64,000 bases of DNA, taken from contig BSBK01001534.1 in the NCBI GenBank assembly GCA_027943335.1, forward strand, positions 2,465,001 through 2,529,000, in the 5' to 3' direction. A program made the position numbers and the translations under genes. This document shows, in pieces, positions 1 to 10,477 of the stretch (within the stretch, counting starts at the first letter, position 1; each line of letters starts with the position of its first letter). The stretch comes from Chamaecyparis obtusa. Lineage: Eukaryota > Streptophyta > Pinopsida > Cupressales > Cupressaceae. The notes beneath the pieces were generated by a model. That model was given only the letters and a program-made list of their open reading frames with translations, was not told where the DNA came from and searched no databases.

Positions 1-544
1 TCCGATGAGAAACTTGTCAAGTGGGACCCGAGACTTAAAGGGAATAAAGATAATATAATCCAATGGAACATCGAAGGTGACTAAGAACAATGGATTATCG
101 ACACAGTGTTATCGACCTATCGACTGAGGTCATGGGTAGGAAAAGAAGGAAGAATACAATGCTAAAAATGTTGTATGTTGTAGCTCGAGGTCCAGCAGAT
201 GCACCAAGGGTTGCCACAGGTGGTAGTGATGATAAAGCCCTTATGTCAGATAAGGTCATGCTAAGTATTTTTGAACTATTTGAAAAAGGTTGGATGCAGT
301 GGTATAATCGATTGACTGTTGTTGAAAGATGATTCAACTCCAGAAGCCCAATGAACTCAGCTCGACAAATGCTGGTTGAAGATGAAGAGTTTCAGATTAA
401 GAAGTCATTATCTTTGTGTCTTCTGCATTCATGATGACTTTTCAAGTTCTTAGTTTGGAAAGTTTTCCTTCTTTGTACTTTGTCTTTTTGTATTCTGGAA
501 GCTAAATCACTTCATATTCCTATGAAGGATGTAGGCTAGTGATC

Positions 545-556
545 TCTATATAAATT
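545..556 (+). promoter_or_regulatory. Candidate TATA box in LTR A
   Basis: The sequence CTATATAAAT is preserved in both LTR copies (here and near 5758). It lies about 50 bp upstream of a 138-bp tandem array. This is where an LTR U3/R promoter would be expected, so transcription would start about 25-35 bp downstream. The motif is seen; its function is inferred. Confidence 0.5.
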
Positions 557-595
557 GGAGAGAATGAAGTAGTGAGGGTCGGAAAACTTGCAATT

Positions 596-925
596 GTAGC
601 AAGAGTGATTCCATTTACTTAGCTATTTTTCATGTTTGTTGTGCCAGTCATTAGTTTATTTGCATTTGAATAGAAAGAACAGTTATATGTGAAGCTGTAG
701 TTGCTTACTGGATTCCATTTCATGTTGGTGATTGCAGTGAAAGTAATTCCATTTACCTTTCATGTATGATTCTTCTCCTATTCATTCAATTATCTAGATG
801 CATCTAAATAGAAAGTACAATTATATGTGGAACTATAATTCCTGCTTGAATTCCATTTCATGTTAGTAATTGCAGCATAGGTAATTCCATTTACTGTCCA
901 TGTATGATTCTACTACTATTCTCCT
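596..925 (+). repeat. 138-bp tandem repeat inside LTR A
   Basis: Three units begin at 596, 734 and 872, exactly 138 bp apart; the third is partial. Each starts with G[TC]AG followed by a run ending in ATTCCATTTAC, and contains the motif TTCCATTTCATG near its end. The right-hand LTR copy breaks off inside the first unit, at 5886, so the array is seen only here. Confidence 0.8.
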
Positions 926-1287
926 TAGTAGGATATGCATTCTTAGAGTAGGTAGATTTAGGTTGGAAGATAGACTTTATGATAATCTGTGATCAACATT
1001 CCATTGGGGATTATAGATTATCCACTTTTATCCTTGCCTGAATTGTTTGTGCCTACAAACAATTTGGTTAAAACTCATAAGGATTAATCTGATGATCAAT
1101 AGAAAGACACATTCATTGCATATCAAACACAATCAGGGAGCTATACCTGTCAATTTAGAGGGCAGTGATAGATGACTTACACTAACCCATTTGTTGGTGA
1201 ACATCCTTTTGTTCTCTCACCTTGGGTGTTAAGAAGAGTCAAAGATTATAAATTTAAAGGGAGGACAAACTGTTAACTAACAGTTTT

Positions 1288-1305
1288 TGGTGACTCTGCT
1301 GGGGA
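1288..1305 (+). other. Primer-binding site of element A
   Basis: TGGTGACTCTGCTGGGGA lies 5 bp after the inferred LTR end. It resembles the TGGCGACTCTGCTGGGGA class that I recall from plant Tat/Ogre-like elements primed by a tRNA-Arg. The tRNA assignment is from memory. It differs from the primer site of element B, so A and B are different families. Confidence 0.65.
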
Positions 1306-1408
1306 GAAATTTAGAAAGAAAGAAGATATTAAAGTTTTTCTTAGAATTCAGATCATTTCCCCTCTCAGCTTCAATTCATTCGGTCAATAGAATACATGAT
1401 TAGCAATT

Positions 1409-3577
1409 ATGGCCATTCCTTGGGGAAATGCTATTGGACCCTTGAATCTTGCAGCAAGTCATGATTTACCAAAAGGTTTTAGAAAGAACTTTCCAAGATT
1501 CAATGGTGATGGCTCAATATCTACAGAACAACATCTGAATGCTTTTCATAAGGCATGTAGTGTGGTGAATCCTCAGCATGAAGATGTTGCTATTAGATTG
1601 TTTGTAGATAGCCTTGTCGGTGATGTTGCAGAGTGGTTTCAAGATTTACCTACTGGATGCATTACCAGATGGCTTGATATGAAACAAAAGTTTGAAGAAA
1701 GGTATAAGACCACTGAAGATGCTCAAGTCTTACTATTACAACTGGCTCAAATGAAGAAGGAACCATCTATCTCCATGAGAGATTTCAATGCCAGATTTAA
1801 TAAATTAATCAGAAGAATACCTGCTGCTAATGCACCCACTGGAAATAATCTCAAGACATTTTACATTAGTTCCATGCCCCCTGAACTTGGTTACCAATTA
1901 AGAAGAGCCAATGTAATGGATTTGCAAGCTTCTCAAACATTGGCTGAAGAAATAGAAGATGATATGCTAGCCTCTGAGAGATGGAAGAAGGAATTTCATG
2001 CTGAACCCATGAGAAACACAGCCAGTACTTCAATCATTATAGAAGATATGTTGCAAAAGTTATCTCATGAGATAAATGCATTGAAAAGATAGATTACTAC
2101 ACCAAATCATTCATTTTATCAGCCTTACCAATAAGGATCAAGACATCAAGGTAGAAATGAGAATTCACAAAGATTAGCTATTGAAGCTCCTCCCAAAAGA
2201 TATAATCCTCATGCCTTTCATCTCAGAGCAAATCATGAAGAAAAAGAGAAAAATGTTGAATATCCAAAAAATGAAGATTATCATGCTCCTCATGGTGACT
2301 CTGTAAATTTTTATTGTGAGTATGAGATAGATTCAGAAGATGGAGACAATTGTTTTGCTACTTTGGAGGAACCTAAGCTAACTGTGATGACTAGAGGATA
2401 GAAGGTTAATGATCAAACCTCTAATGCTGTTCCTGCTAAAGATCAAGTACTTTCTTACAAGGTGGATGAAAGTAATGATGGATTACCTTGGATGAGTCAC
2501 CAGCAAAGAGAACATTCCCAGCCTAAGGATATTCTTGAAGATCAGGTAAACAGAATTGAAGAAGAAAATGTATCTATGTTTCCTTCTTCTTGTGTTGATG
2601 AAAGTTGTAGATTGGATGAAAAGAATGTGAGTGAAGTTTCAAACCATTTTTCTGAAGATTATCCCAAGGCTGATGGATTAATTTTTGATGTTATTGAAGA
2701 ACATAATAGTGTAGATTCTTCTTTCATTATAGCTGATAAAGATCAGATATCAGAAACATTTTGTTTTGAAGATAATACAATGCTGAATGTCTCTGATCAA
2801 ATATATATGAATGAAAAGGCTGAAATATGTTCTTACAATCATCTTACTAAAAATGTTGATGAAGAAACTGATGCAACAATAGATTTTGAACAAGAGGTTT
2901 CAGATATTAATGAAGTACTGCAACATCATGAAGAAGATAAAGAAGCAGATAACAGTTCTTCATGTACTGAGATAGGCATTGATCAAGCCACATGTGAGTT
3001 TTCTTCCATGGTTAGTCCAAATATTGAAGTTTCAAATTCAGAGGAATATTTTTCAGTTTTGATAAATGCTAAAGGTGCTTTAATTTGGATTGACCCCATG
3101 TGTAATAAAAAATCATCCAATTTTAGCTCGGGCTTGAAACCTGAAGTTAACAGTACTTGCAAACGGTATGATGCTTTTTCACTTCTAAAGGATTTTCAAT
3201 GTTCTAATTTTATTTTGAACATTGATATCTCTAGTAAGGATAATAACAGAGCAAATAGAAATGATAATGCTGAAAGAGATAGATTGGATAATATTCCAGT
3301 AGTGCATTCAGAATATGGTGAATATCCTCTTCCATCATAGAAGGTTGAATGTGTAAGGAAGGATGTATATGGAAGCATAGATGAATTAGAGATCTATAAT
3401 GAGGCATGACTATTTGGAAAGGTCCTGTGGGTCATCATGTTGCAGATAGCTCTTGGACTCAAGTTCAACAACGAAGGAGTAGCCAGAGGTTACCAATGCT
3501 TTTTCAAATTGGTGGAGCATCTTCCTCTATTCAGGAAAGGTTCATACTTCTCTCTCCCTATAAATGGCCACATATGA
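1409..3577 (+). pseudogene. Element A gag-like polyprotein, broken by five stops
   Basis: This is one reading frame of about 722 codons. The first 190 residues form a retrotransposon gag (capsid) domain: a start with FPRFNGDGSI, then VAEWFQDLP, then W..MKQKFEERY and a SMRDFNARFNKLI segment. The remainder is very acidic and serine-rich, and I do not recognise it. The frame is broken at 2090 (TAG), 2132 (TAA), 2399 (TAG), 3338 (TAG) and 3407 (TGA), but it never shifts. Each stop can arise by one C-to-T change from CAG, CAA or CGA. It has no protease, RT or integrase, so A would depend on proteins from a partner element. The ATG at 1409 is the first in frame after the primer site. The C-terminal 60 codons after 3407 are assigned only by frame continuity. 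Confidence 0.8.
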
Positions 3578-5213
3578 ATCTTTCTTTGCTCTTGGTCCTA
3601 CTGGTGAGGTCTCCTCACCTTTTTGTAAATAGGTTTTCTTTCCAATTTTGGTGTGTCTAGTGTAGTCCTTCCTTGCTTAGTTTTAGTTGTTTTCTCTTGC
3701 TTTGTTTCAATCTTCCCTGTTCCCCTCCGCCCTCCCTGTATACATTTTCTCATTGTTCTCTTGGTCTAGACTCTGCAACCCAATGCATAAGGCACTTATC
3801 TCACCAAAGAAGTTGAATTCTTCATGCACCTTGCAGTACATGATCCCCCAGTCGGAGCCAACTGTTGTCTGACTTTCAGTCACCCATTTTTTTGGCAATA
3901 TTGGAGTCATATGGTCATGTCAAGTCAGTTTAGTCATGTTAATGTCTAGGTCTAGATTTCCTCTAAGATAGGAAATCTTTGCCGGGTTTCCCTTCAATTT
4001 GCCTTTATGTTTTAGCTGGGTGGGTTGTTTTAAGGTCTCATTATTTGGGTAGGATGTAGCTCCCAATCCGGAAAAGATTATGGTGCTCCAATTGATGTTC
4101 TTTTCAAAGTAGAATGATGCTTGAAAGTCATGATCTACAGATGTTTACAATATATCAGAGGAAAGATTCTTCATGTAACAGAAACAATTATTGAAATATC
4201 TGGATTCCATTCTCTTTAACATTCAACATGGTTAATGATCGGTCAGAATCTACAGTTGTTGTTATTTCACATAAAAAAGTTACACAAAGTTTATTTCATG
4301 CGAAATAACGACAAGGTGCCACCTATCCCAGTGGGCCCATTTTTTTGGTATCACTTTATAACTGAGGTGACGCACATGACTGGTCAAATAAATTGATGTG
4401 GCTATCGCATGATCGCATAAACCAAATATGAGTTATGTGATCATGCAATAACGTAAGTCACCGAAGATGCCTGGTAGTAAGGTGGGATCCTTCCACATGT
4501 CCAGGTGGGGCCGCATGTTCTTGTATGTTTGCAAGCGTATTGGCAGATTCTTGATCTATGATCACCATTTTTCCTTGGTGCTGTTGAAGATTCTTATAGG
4601 CAATGCATGATTACGCCATGTGTTCATGTGGGCCTATTTTATTAAAAATAAATATTATATCATGCACCAATCATAGAGCAGTCGCATGATCGCATGGATT
4701 AAAATATTGCTATGCGATCATGTGACAATGGAGTTCGGGCAGGTGAATGCACTCTACTGGGACCCACGTATGCTAATAGCACAGATGCGATAATGAAAAG
4801 TTATAAGTTTGAGCCTGATGAGGATAGTATTAAATATTATTTCACGTGCCAATGATAAAGTGGTTGCATGATCGTGTGAATAAAATAACACTCTTGCGAT
4901 CATGTGACAATGGAGGACTAGGTGGGACCCGAGTCAACAGACTTACCTATGGTGGAATAAAGGAACGGATCTAACATCCCTCGCATAATCACGATCCCTA
5001 TCAAATGCTTTTGTGAACTTGCAAGATCTTTCCACGTGTCAGGTGTAGCCAATTTTCTAAGTCTTCGGGCATATTAAAGTGCAGCAGGATTGCGGTCGAC
5101 TGCCACCTATCTTGTGGACCCAGCTAGTGTTGAGTTCTATCAGATGCGGGGCATCTACGGCTGGAACATGATCATGAGGAATATTCTTTCCTCTTGTGAT
5201 CATGCAACTTCTG
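3578..5213 (+). repeat. Element A 3' untranslated region and upstream part of its 3' LTR
   Basis: No gene is present. The first few hundred bases are pyrimidine-rich. From about 4400 onward the DNA contains four imperfect inverted motifs built on TGATCGCATG-like sequence. Because 5214-5886 matches the left LTR, the 3' LTR must begin somewhere in this stretch, but I could not find a convincing polypurine tract with a TG start. Depending on that start, the LTR is roughly 1.5 to 2.6 kb long. Confidence 0.55.
4404..5208. repeat. Four diverged hairpin repeats in LTR A
   Basis: Four copies of a palindromic block lie near 4404-4452, 4681-4731, 4861-4912 and 5160-5208. Each has a left arm such as CGCATGATCGCAT, an AT-rich spacer of about 18-25 bp, and a right arm such as ATGCGATCATGTGAC. 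Each is followed by a GTGGGACC-type box. Spacing is about 180-300 bp, so this is an interspersed or degenerate tandem repeat, not a perfect array. Confidence 0.75.
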
Positions 5214-5886
5214 TCCGATGAGAAACTTGTCAAGTGGGACCCGAGACTTAAAGGGAATAAAGATAATATAATCCAATGGAACATTGAAGGTGACTAAGAA
5301 CAACAGATTATCGACACAGTGTTATCGACCTATTGACTGAGGTCATGGGTAGGAAAAGAAGGAAGAATACAATGCTAAAAATGTTGTATGCTGTGGCTTG
5401 AGGTCCAGTAGATGTGCTAAGGGTTGCCACAGGTGGTAGTGATGATAAATCCCTTATGTCAGATAAGGTCGTGCTAAGTATTTTTGAACTGTTTGAAAAA
5501 GGTTGGATGCAGTGGTATAACTGATTGACTGTTGTTGAAAGATGATTTGACTCTAGAAGCCCAATGAACTCAGCTCGACAAATGCTGGTTGAAGATGAAG
5601 AGTTTCAGATTAAGAAGTCATTATCTTTGTGTCTTCTGCATTCAAGATGACTTTTCAAGTTCTTAGTTTGGAAAGTTTTCCTTCTTTGTACTTTGTCTTT
5701 TTGTATTTTGGAAGCTAAATCACTTCATATTCCTATGAAGGATGTAGGCTAGTGATCTCTATATAAACTGGAGAGAATGAAGTAGTGAGGGTCGAAAAAC
5801 TTGCAATTGTAGCAAGAGTGATTCCATTTACTTAGCTATTTTTCATGTTTGTTGTGCCAGTCATTAGTTCATTTGCATTTGAATAG
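5214..5886 (+). repeat. Element A, 3' LTR, cut at 5886
   Basis: This matches 1-673 base for base in length, with 24 differences. It carries the same TATA motif near 5758. The match stops abruptly after GAATAG; in the left copy the LTR runs on for about 600 bp. Here it joins eight bases (ACTGTTCA) that precede the primer site of element B. The missing LTR end does not reappear after element B. Confidence 0.85.
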
Positions 5887-5897
5887 ACTGTTCATTT

Positions 5898-5919
5898 TTG
5901 GCACCGCTGTCGGGGATGG
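5898..5919 (+). other. Primer-binding site of element B
   Basis: TTGGCACCGCTGTCGGGG resembles the TTGGCGCCGTTGCCGGGG site I recall for Athila-type elements (a tRNA-Asp class, from memory). The B' copy has the corresponding GTGCCACTTCTGGGGATGG directly after its 5' LTR, which supports the assignment. Confidence 0.75.
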
Positions 5920-6027
5920 TGTCAAACTAGGAACCTCAAATGAGTCATTTATTTTTCAAATTAGTTTCCTATTTTTAGTTAATACAAGAAGTTGTGAGCT
6001 TGCTTCACAAGTCATCAACTTACTTGT

Positions 6028-7692
6028 ATGTATCAAAGAAGGCAAGATGCTCATGGAAAATTTCTTCCAAAGGAGCCTGTTAAACTGAAAGAAGAATTTG
6101 CAGAGCTTGAATTACCATTTATTGACGCCAATCCTGAGTTTTTTGCATCAACTTCAACATAAGAAGAAGAAACCCAAGAAACATTTTACCTCCATCCTTT
6201 TGTAGAAATATTGGCCAGTTTTCATAATAATAATCCTACTCCAGGACCGCCTGTTGCTCAAAACCCTCCAATCAACAATACTTTCCCGCCATAGTTTCAA
6301 TATCCAACACCTCCAGTAATGGTAGCTCCTACATTTCCATTTCCAATTCCAAGTCTTATTAACAATCCTAACCTCAAGAACATACCTACTTCAACACTTC
6401 CAATGTTCTATGGACTTGTTACGAAAGATTTTGACACCTTTTTGTTCAAGTTTGACATACTGTATCAAAGTTTTGACTACAATACTGATAGTCATAAGCT
6501 TAAGATGTTCCTAGCAACAATGAAGGAGTCAGCCCTCAGATGGTTCATGGGCTTAGGAGTGAATGCAATAGCTAATTGGGATGGAATGAGAGATTTTTTT
6601 CTAAGGAAGTATAAAGACTACTGCAAGGGAAGTGATTCAAAAGGAGATGACATCTTCCGTATGTCACAATGGGAAGATGAGACATTAGAAGACTACATAT
6701 CATGCTTCTTATTTAGCCTACAAAAGAACCTGCAACATGCATTGCAGGAAGATTCACAGAAGCTAATTTTTCTAAGAGGAGTGAATGAAAATTTTCTTGA
6801 AGCTCTGGACCTCATGGCCGGAGGTGATATATCTCAGTCCTCCTTGGATGACCTTTAGAAGATATGTATGAACTATTCTAGAGTAGCAGTCAAGAAAGGA
6901 AGGGGATTTCGCTCAGCGCTAACCAAAGTGAGTGGCTTTGGTATTTCAAAGATGGAGATTTCAAACCTATTATTAGACTTCAAGCAAGACATCATCAATG
7001 ATGTTGCTACACACCTAGACACGATGACCTCCAAGAAGAAACATGCAGATGCAGAGGTGCAGCTGGCAGAATACTGTCCTCATTGCCACAAACAAAAGAA
7101 GGATTGTTAGCGCAAATTGGTTACAAACTTGGAGAATCAACATCTTCCAACTGAAAACTTAAAGATAGATGGAGAGGATGAGCAAGTATTCTTCGTTGCT
7201 CAACGCAAACCATGGGCCATGAGACAAGGTATGCCTCAAGATCCATTACAAACTTCAAGTCCATATAATAGTCAGTGGCAAAATTGAAATGTCCAAAGTC
7301 CTCCACAGTATAATCAACCCACTTGGAATAATGCTTGGCCAAATAATCAACAAAATCAATGGTATCCTCCACAGTAACCCCAATGGTCACAATTTTCAAA
7401 CCAATGGAAACAACCACAAGGAAATTGGAAGCCCACTAACCAATGGAGAGGACCTCAGCAATGGCCTAATCCAAATCCTAGATATCCACCTTTACCACCT
7501 CCAACAAACATGCCTGCAATAATGCCACCACCTCCAAATACAAATCCTCAAAAGTAGACACAATTACCTACTCAACCTCAACCAAATCCCAATAGTCAAC
7601 AACCACAACAACAAATGTATGCTACTAATGCTCAATAGTACCCTGCCTATGCACTTGATATAGCTGATATACACCTAAGATTAGTTACTACC
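6028..7692 (+). pseudogene. Element B gag, broken by stops
   Basis: The start ATG at 6028 (MYQRRQDAHGKFLPK) is supported by the matching start of B' (MHSKRRDARGRSLPN). A proline/asparagine-rich lead is followed by the capsid domain (6330-6860; TFLFKFDILYQSF, ALRWFMGLG, DETLEDYISCF). A short cysteine motif CPHCHKQKKDC lies at 7078-7110 where a nucleocapsid zinc knuckle is expected, but its spacing is not the usual CX2CX4HX4C. A long Q/N/P/W-rich tract follows (7270-7640). Stops at 6160, 6292, 6856, 7108, 7285, 7375, 7555 and 7636 all fit a C-to-T or G-to-A change. There is no frameshift between gag and the downstream protease. Confidence 0.85.
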
Positions 7693-8610
7693 TTGCCAGC
7701 ACCTGAACCACCCCTTATCACTGAAGTGCCAAACCTTCCGGTAGCAGCAATATCGATTTTAGAGAATGAATATTTTCCAAATATTGTTGCATCAAAAAAT
7801 GTTTCCAACTCAGCTAATGTTCATACATTAGTTAAACCACCTTTTCCTCAGAGGCTCAGCATGGAGAAGCCCATACCAAAAGAAGATCATCCATTTGATA
7901 TCATTGACCAGCTTAAGAACATGCATGTCCAGATTCCCTTGTTTCAAGCAATAAAAGATGTTCTAGTTTATGGAAAAGAAATAAAACAAGCTTTTCTTAA
8001 AAATCCCAGGAGAATGAAAAAGGACCCTACAATAGTTCATGTTATAGGACAATTAGCTGATATCATGCTAGGAAAACTGGTGATACCAAAATATTTAGAT
8101 CCAGGGAGTCCGATTGTGAATATCATCATTAATGGCCAGTCTGTCAAAAATGCATTAATAGACTTAGGTGCTATCATTAATGTAATGACTAAGGATACTA
8201 TGAATAAACTGAGTATTGAAGGGTTGAGAGCTACTCCAACAATATTGCAATTAGCAGACAGCTCTATTTTTACTCCTGATGGAATGATAGAAGATATAAT
8301 AGTTGCCTTAGATTCTTGGGAGTACCCTGTTGATTTCATGATTCTTTCACCAAAAGTGAACCTTGTTGGTTACCCTATTATTCTAGGACGTCCATGGCTA
8401 GCAACAACTAATGCAAACATAAGTTGTAGATTAGGGAACATGACAATTTCATATGGGCAAGCCACTAAGAAATTAGCATTGTATCCTCCAGCTCAACCGC
8501 AACCAAATTTGAGTACACCTATATGGCTAGACTTAGGAGATGGGGAAGAAGGACTGAATTCTGTGGTTCAGCTCATGATGTTACATAGGAAATCCTTTCT
8601 AAAGCTATAA
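7693..8610 (+). pseudogene. Element B aspartic protease region
   Basis: This continues in the gag frame without a stop for about 305 codons. The protease active site reads ALIDLGAIINVMT near 8152-8190. The DLGA form replaces the usual D-S/T-G, as in Athila relatives. The downstream YPIILGRPWL motif (8371-8400) is the flap/ILGRP region of the same family. It would release gag and pol proteins from the polyprotein. It ends at TAA 8608, a likely former CAA, and the frame continues into RT. Confidence 0.85.
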
Positions 8611-9840
8611 GAGGAGGATGAAGTCATTCGGAGCATTCTTAATAATGGCTTTGTTGTAATCAAAGATGTATCTGAGAGTTCTGTGTTAGAGTTAAGTACA
8701 TATGAAGATAATCTTGAGGATTGTGTATTACCTTCAAAACCCAATATTATGCACCAGTTTCTACCTAGTGAAGTAAACACAAGTCCTATACCTGAAGTAT
8801 CCATGCTTGACGTTACAACTACTGTTGAGCTTTCTAAAGGTCATAATCTCCATGTGAATAATAAGTTGCCTCCACAACAAATGGAACAACTCACTAAACT
8901 GCTGCAAACACATGAGAAAGCCTTTGCATGGGATTATGGGGACATGAAGGGATTAAGCCCAACATTATGTACACGCAGGATATATATCAATGAAGGTAGC
9001 CTACCCCTTCACCAACCTCAAAGAAGGATTAATCCAACATTAAGGGAGATAGTTAAAATAGAATTGCAAAAGTTATTAGATGTTGGCTTTATATATCCTA
9101 TATCTGACAGTAAGTGGGTATCACCTTTGGTAATAGTACCTAAAAAGGGGGGAAAATGGAGGATTTTTGTGGATTACAGGAAGTTAAATAAAGCTACCAA
9201 GAAAGATCACTTCCCATTACCATTCATTGACCAAGTACTTGATACTTTGGTCGGTAAGAAGTATTTTTCCTTTCTTGATGGATATAGTGGATATAATCAG
9301 ATAACTATTGCTCTAGAGGACCAAGAGAAGACTACATTCACATGTCCATGGGGGACATATGCCTATTCAATTCTACCTTTTGGATTGTGTAATGCTCCAG
9401 CAACATTTCAAAGGGCCGTGATCAATATTTTTGCTAACATTTCACATGATTGTATGGAGATATATATGGATGAATTTACAACATTTGGAGTGACATTTGA
9501 TGAGGCTTTGAAAAATCTTGAAAAGGTACTAATCCGGTGTAAGGAGCATAATCTATCCCTTAATAGTGAGAAATGCTTTATGATGATGTAGGAAGGAGTG
9601 GTACTTGGGCATTTCATTTCAGCAACAGGAATTCAAGTGGACCCAGCTAAAGTAGAGGTAATACTTACACTACCTACTCCTACTAAACAAAAAGATGTAA
9701 GATCTTTTCTAGGACATGCTGGATACTATAGACACTTTATTCAAAATTTTAGTCAAATTGCTAGTCCTCTGTATACATTGCTTACCAAAGAAGCTAAATT
9801 TAAGTGGACACAAGCATGTGATGACTCCTTCCTGTAGCTA
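8611..9840 (+). pseudogene. Element B reverse transcriptase
   Basis: This is the RT domain of the same polyprotein. It shows KIELQKLLDVGFI, WVSPLVIVPKKGG, VDYRKLNKATKKDHFPLPFID, FLDGYSGYNQI (first catalytic Asp) and LPFGLCNAPATFQR. The key box, at polyprotein residues 1146-1149 (9463-9474), reads YMDE rather than YMDD, so a catalytic aspartate is lost. B' keeps YMDD. The thumb region ends in FLGHAGYYRHFI. Stops at 9589 (TAG) and 9835 (TAG) look like former CAG codons. Confidence 0.9.
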
Positions 9841-10477
9841 AAGAACCTCCTAACAACTGCACCAGTCCTAAAAGGACCCGATTGGTCTATTCCATTTCAC
9901 ATCCATACAGATGCATCAGATTATGCCATAGGTGTTGTGCTAGGACAAAAGCCTACTAACCTTGAGAATGCAATTTACTATATCAGTAAAAGCCTCCATG
10001 GCCTTGATTTGAACTACACAGTTACTGAAAAGGAACTCCTAGCTGTAGTTTATGCATTGAACAAATTCTGACACTATGTAACAGGCTATCCCATTTTCAT
10101 TCACACTGATCACTTCACAATAAAATATCTGATGAACAAACCTTCTATAACATACAGATTGGCAAGATGGCTTTTACTACTATAAGAGTTTGACATCACA
10201 ATTGTTGATAAGCCAGGAAAGGCCAATGTAGTTGTTGAATACTTATCTAGACTACAAAATGCTGATGAAGACACTACTTAGGTTGAAGATACATTTCCAG
10301 ATGAACACCTGTTCCATATAGAAATAAAAAAACCATGGTATACAGACATAGCCAATTATCTTGTAGCAAATAAGATGCCCCCACATTTTTCTCAGAAAGA
10401 CAAGAAAAAGCTTGCAGAAAAGAGCTTTTAGTTTTCATGGATAGATAACAATCTATTTTACACTGGTCTAGATTAGA
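9841..10477 (+). pseudogene. Element B RNase H
   Basis: The same frame continues with HIHTDASDYAIGVVLGQ, then TEKELLAVVYALNKF, then FIHTDHFTIKYL, which hold the first three acidic residues of a Ty3/gypsy RNase H. The final motif reads VVEYLSRLQ where B' has VVDFLSRLQ, so the last acidic residue is Glu, not Asp. Stops at 10069 (TGA), 10183, 10279, 10429 and 10474 fit single C-to-T changes. This domain would remove the RNA strand during cDNA synthesis. Confidence 0.85.

Larger units (their letters stand above)
1..1282 (+). repeat. Element A, 5' LTR (left end outside the window)
   Basis: This is the right-hand part of a long terminal repeat. Bases 1-673 recur at 5214-5886 with no insertion or deletion; I counted 24 differences, 22 of them transitions. 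The repeat is taken to end at the CA at 1281-1282, in the context TGTTAACTAACA, because a primer-binding-site-like sequence begins a few bases later. The two LTR copies are offset by 5213 bp, so the element is 5213 bp from LTR to LTR. The LTR start cannot be placed because it lies left of the window in this copy and is not obvious in the other. The LTR status is firm for 1-673; the exact end is inferred. Confidence 0.8.

Noticed and set aside
90..337. Open frames of 80 codons on both strands inside LTR A
   Set aside because: They overlap each other and lie in LTR sequence. The matching frame in the other LTR copy is broken by point changes.
5214..5886. Reading 5214-5886 as the 5' LTR of element B
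   Set aside because: It matches the LTR of element A and shows no likeness to B's 3' LTR at 14911-16049 or to the B' LTRs.
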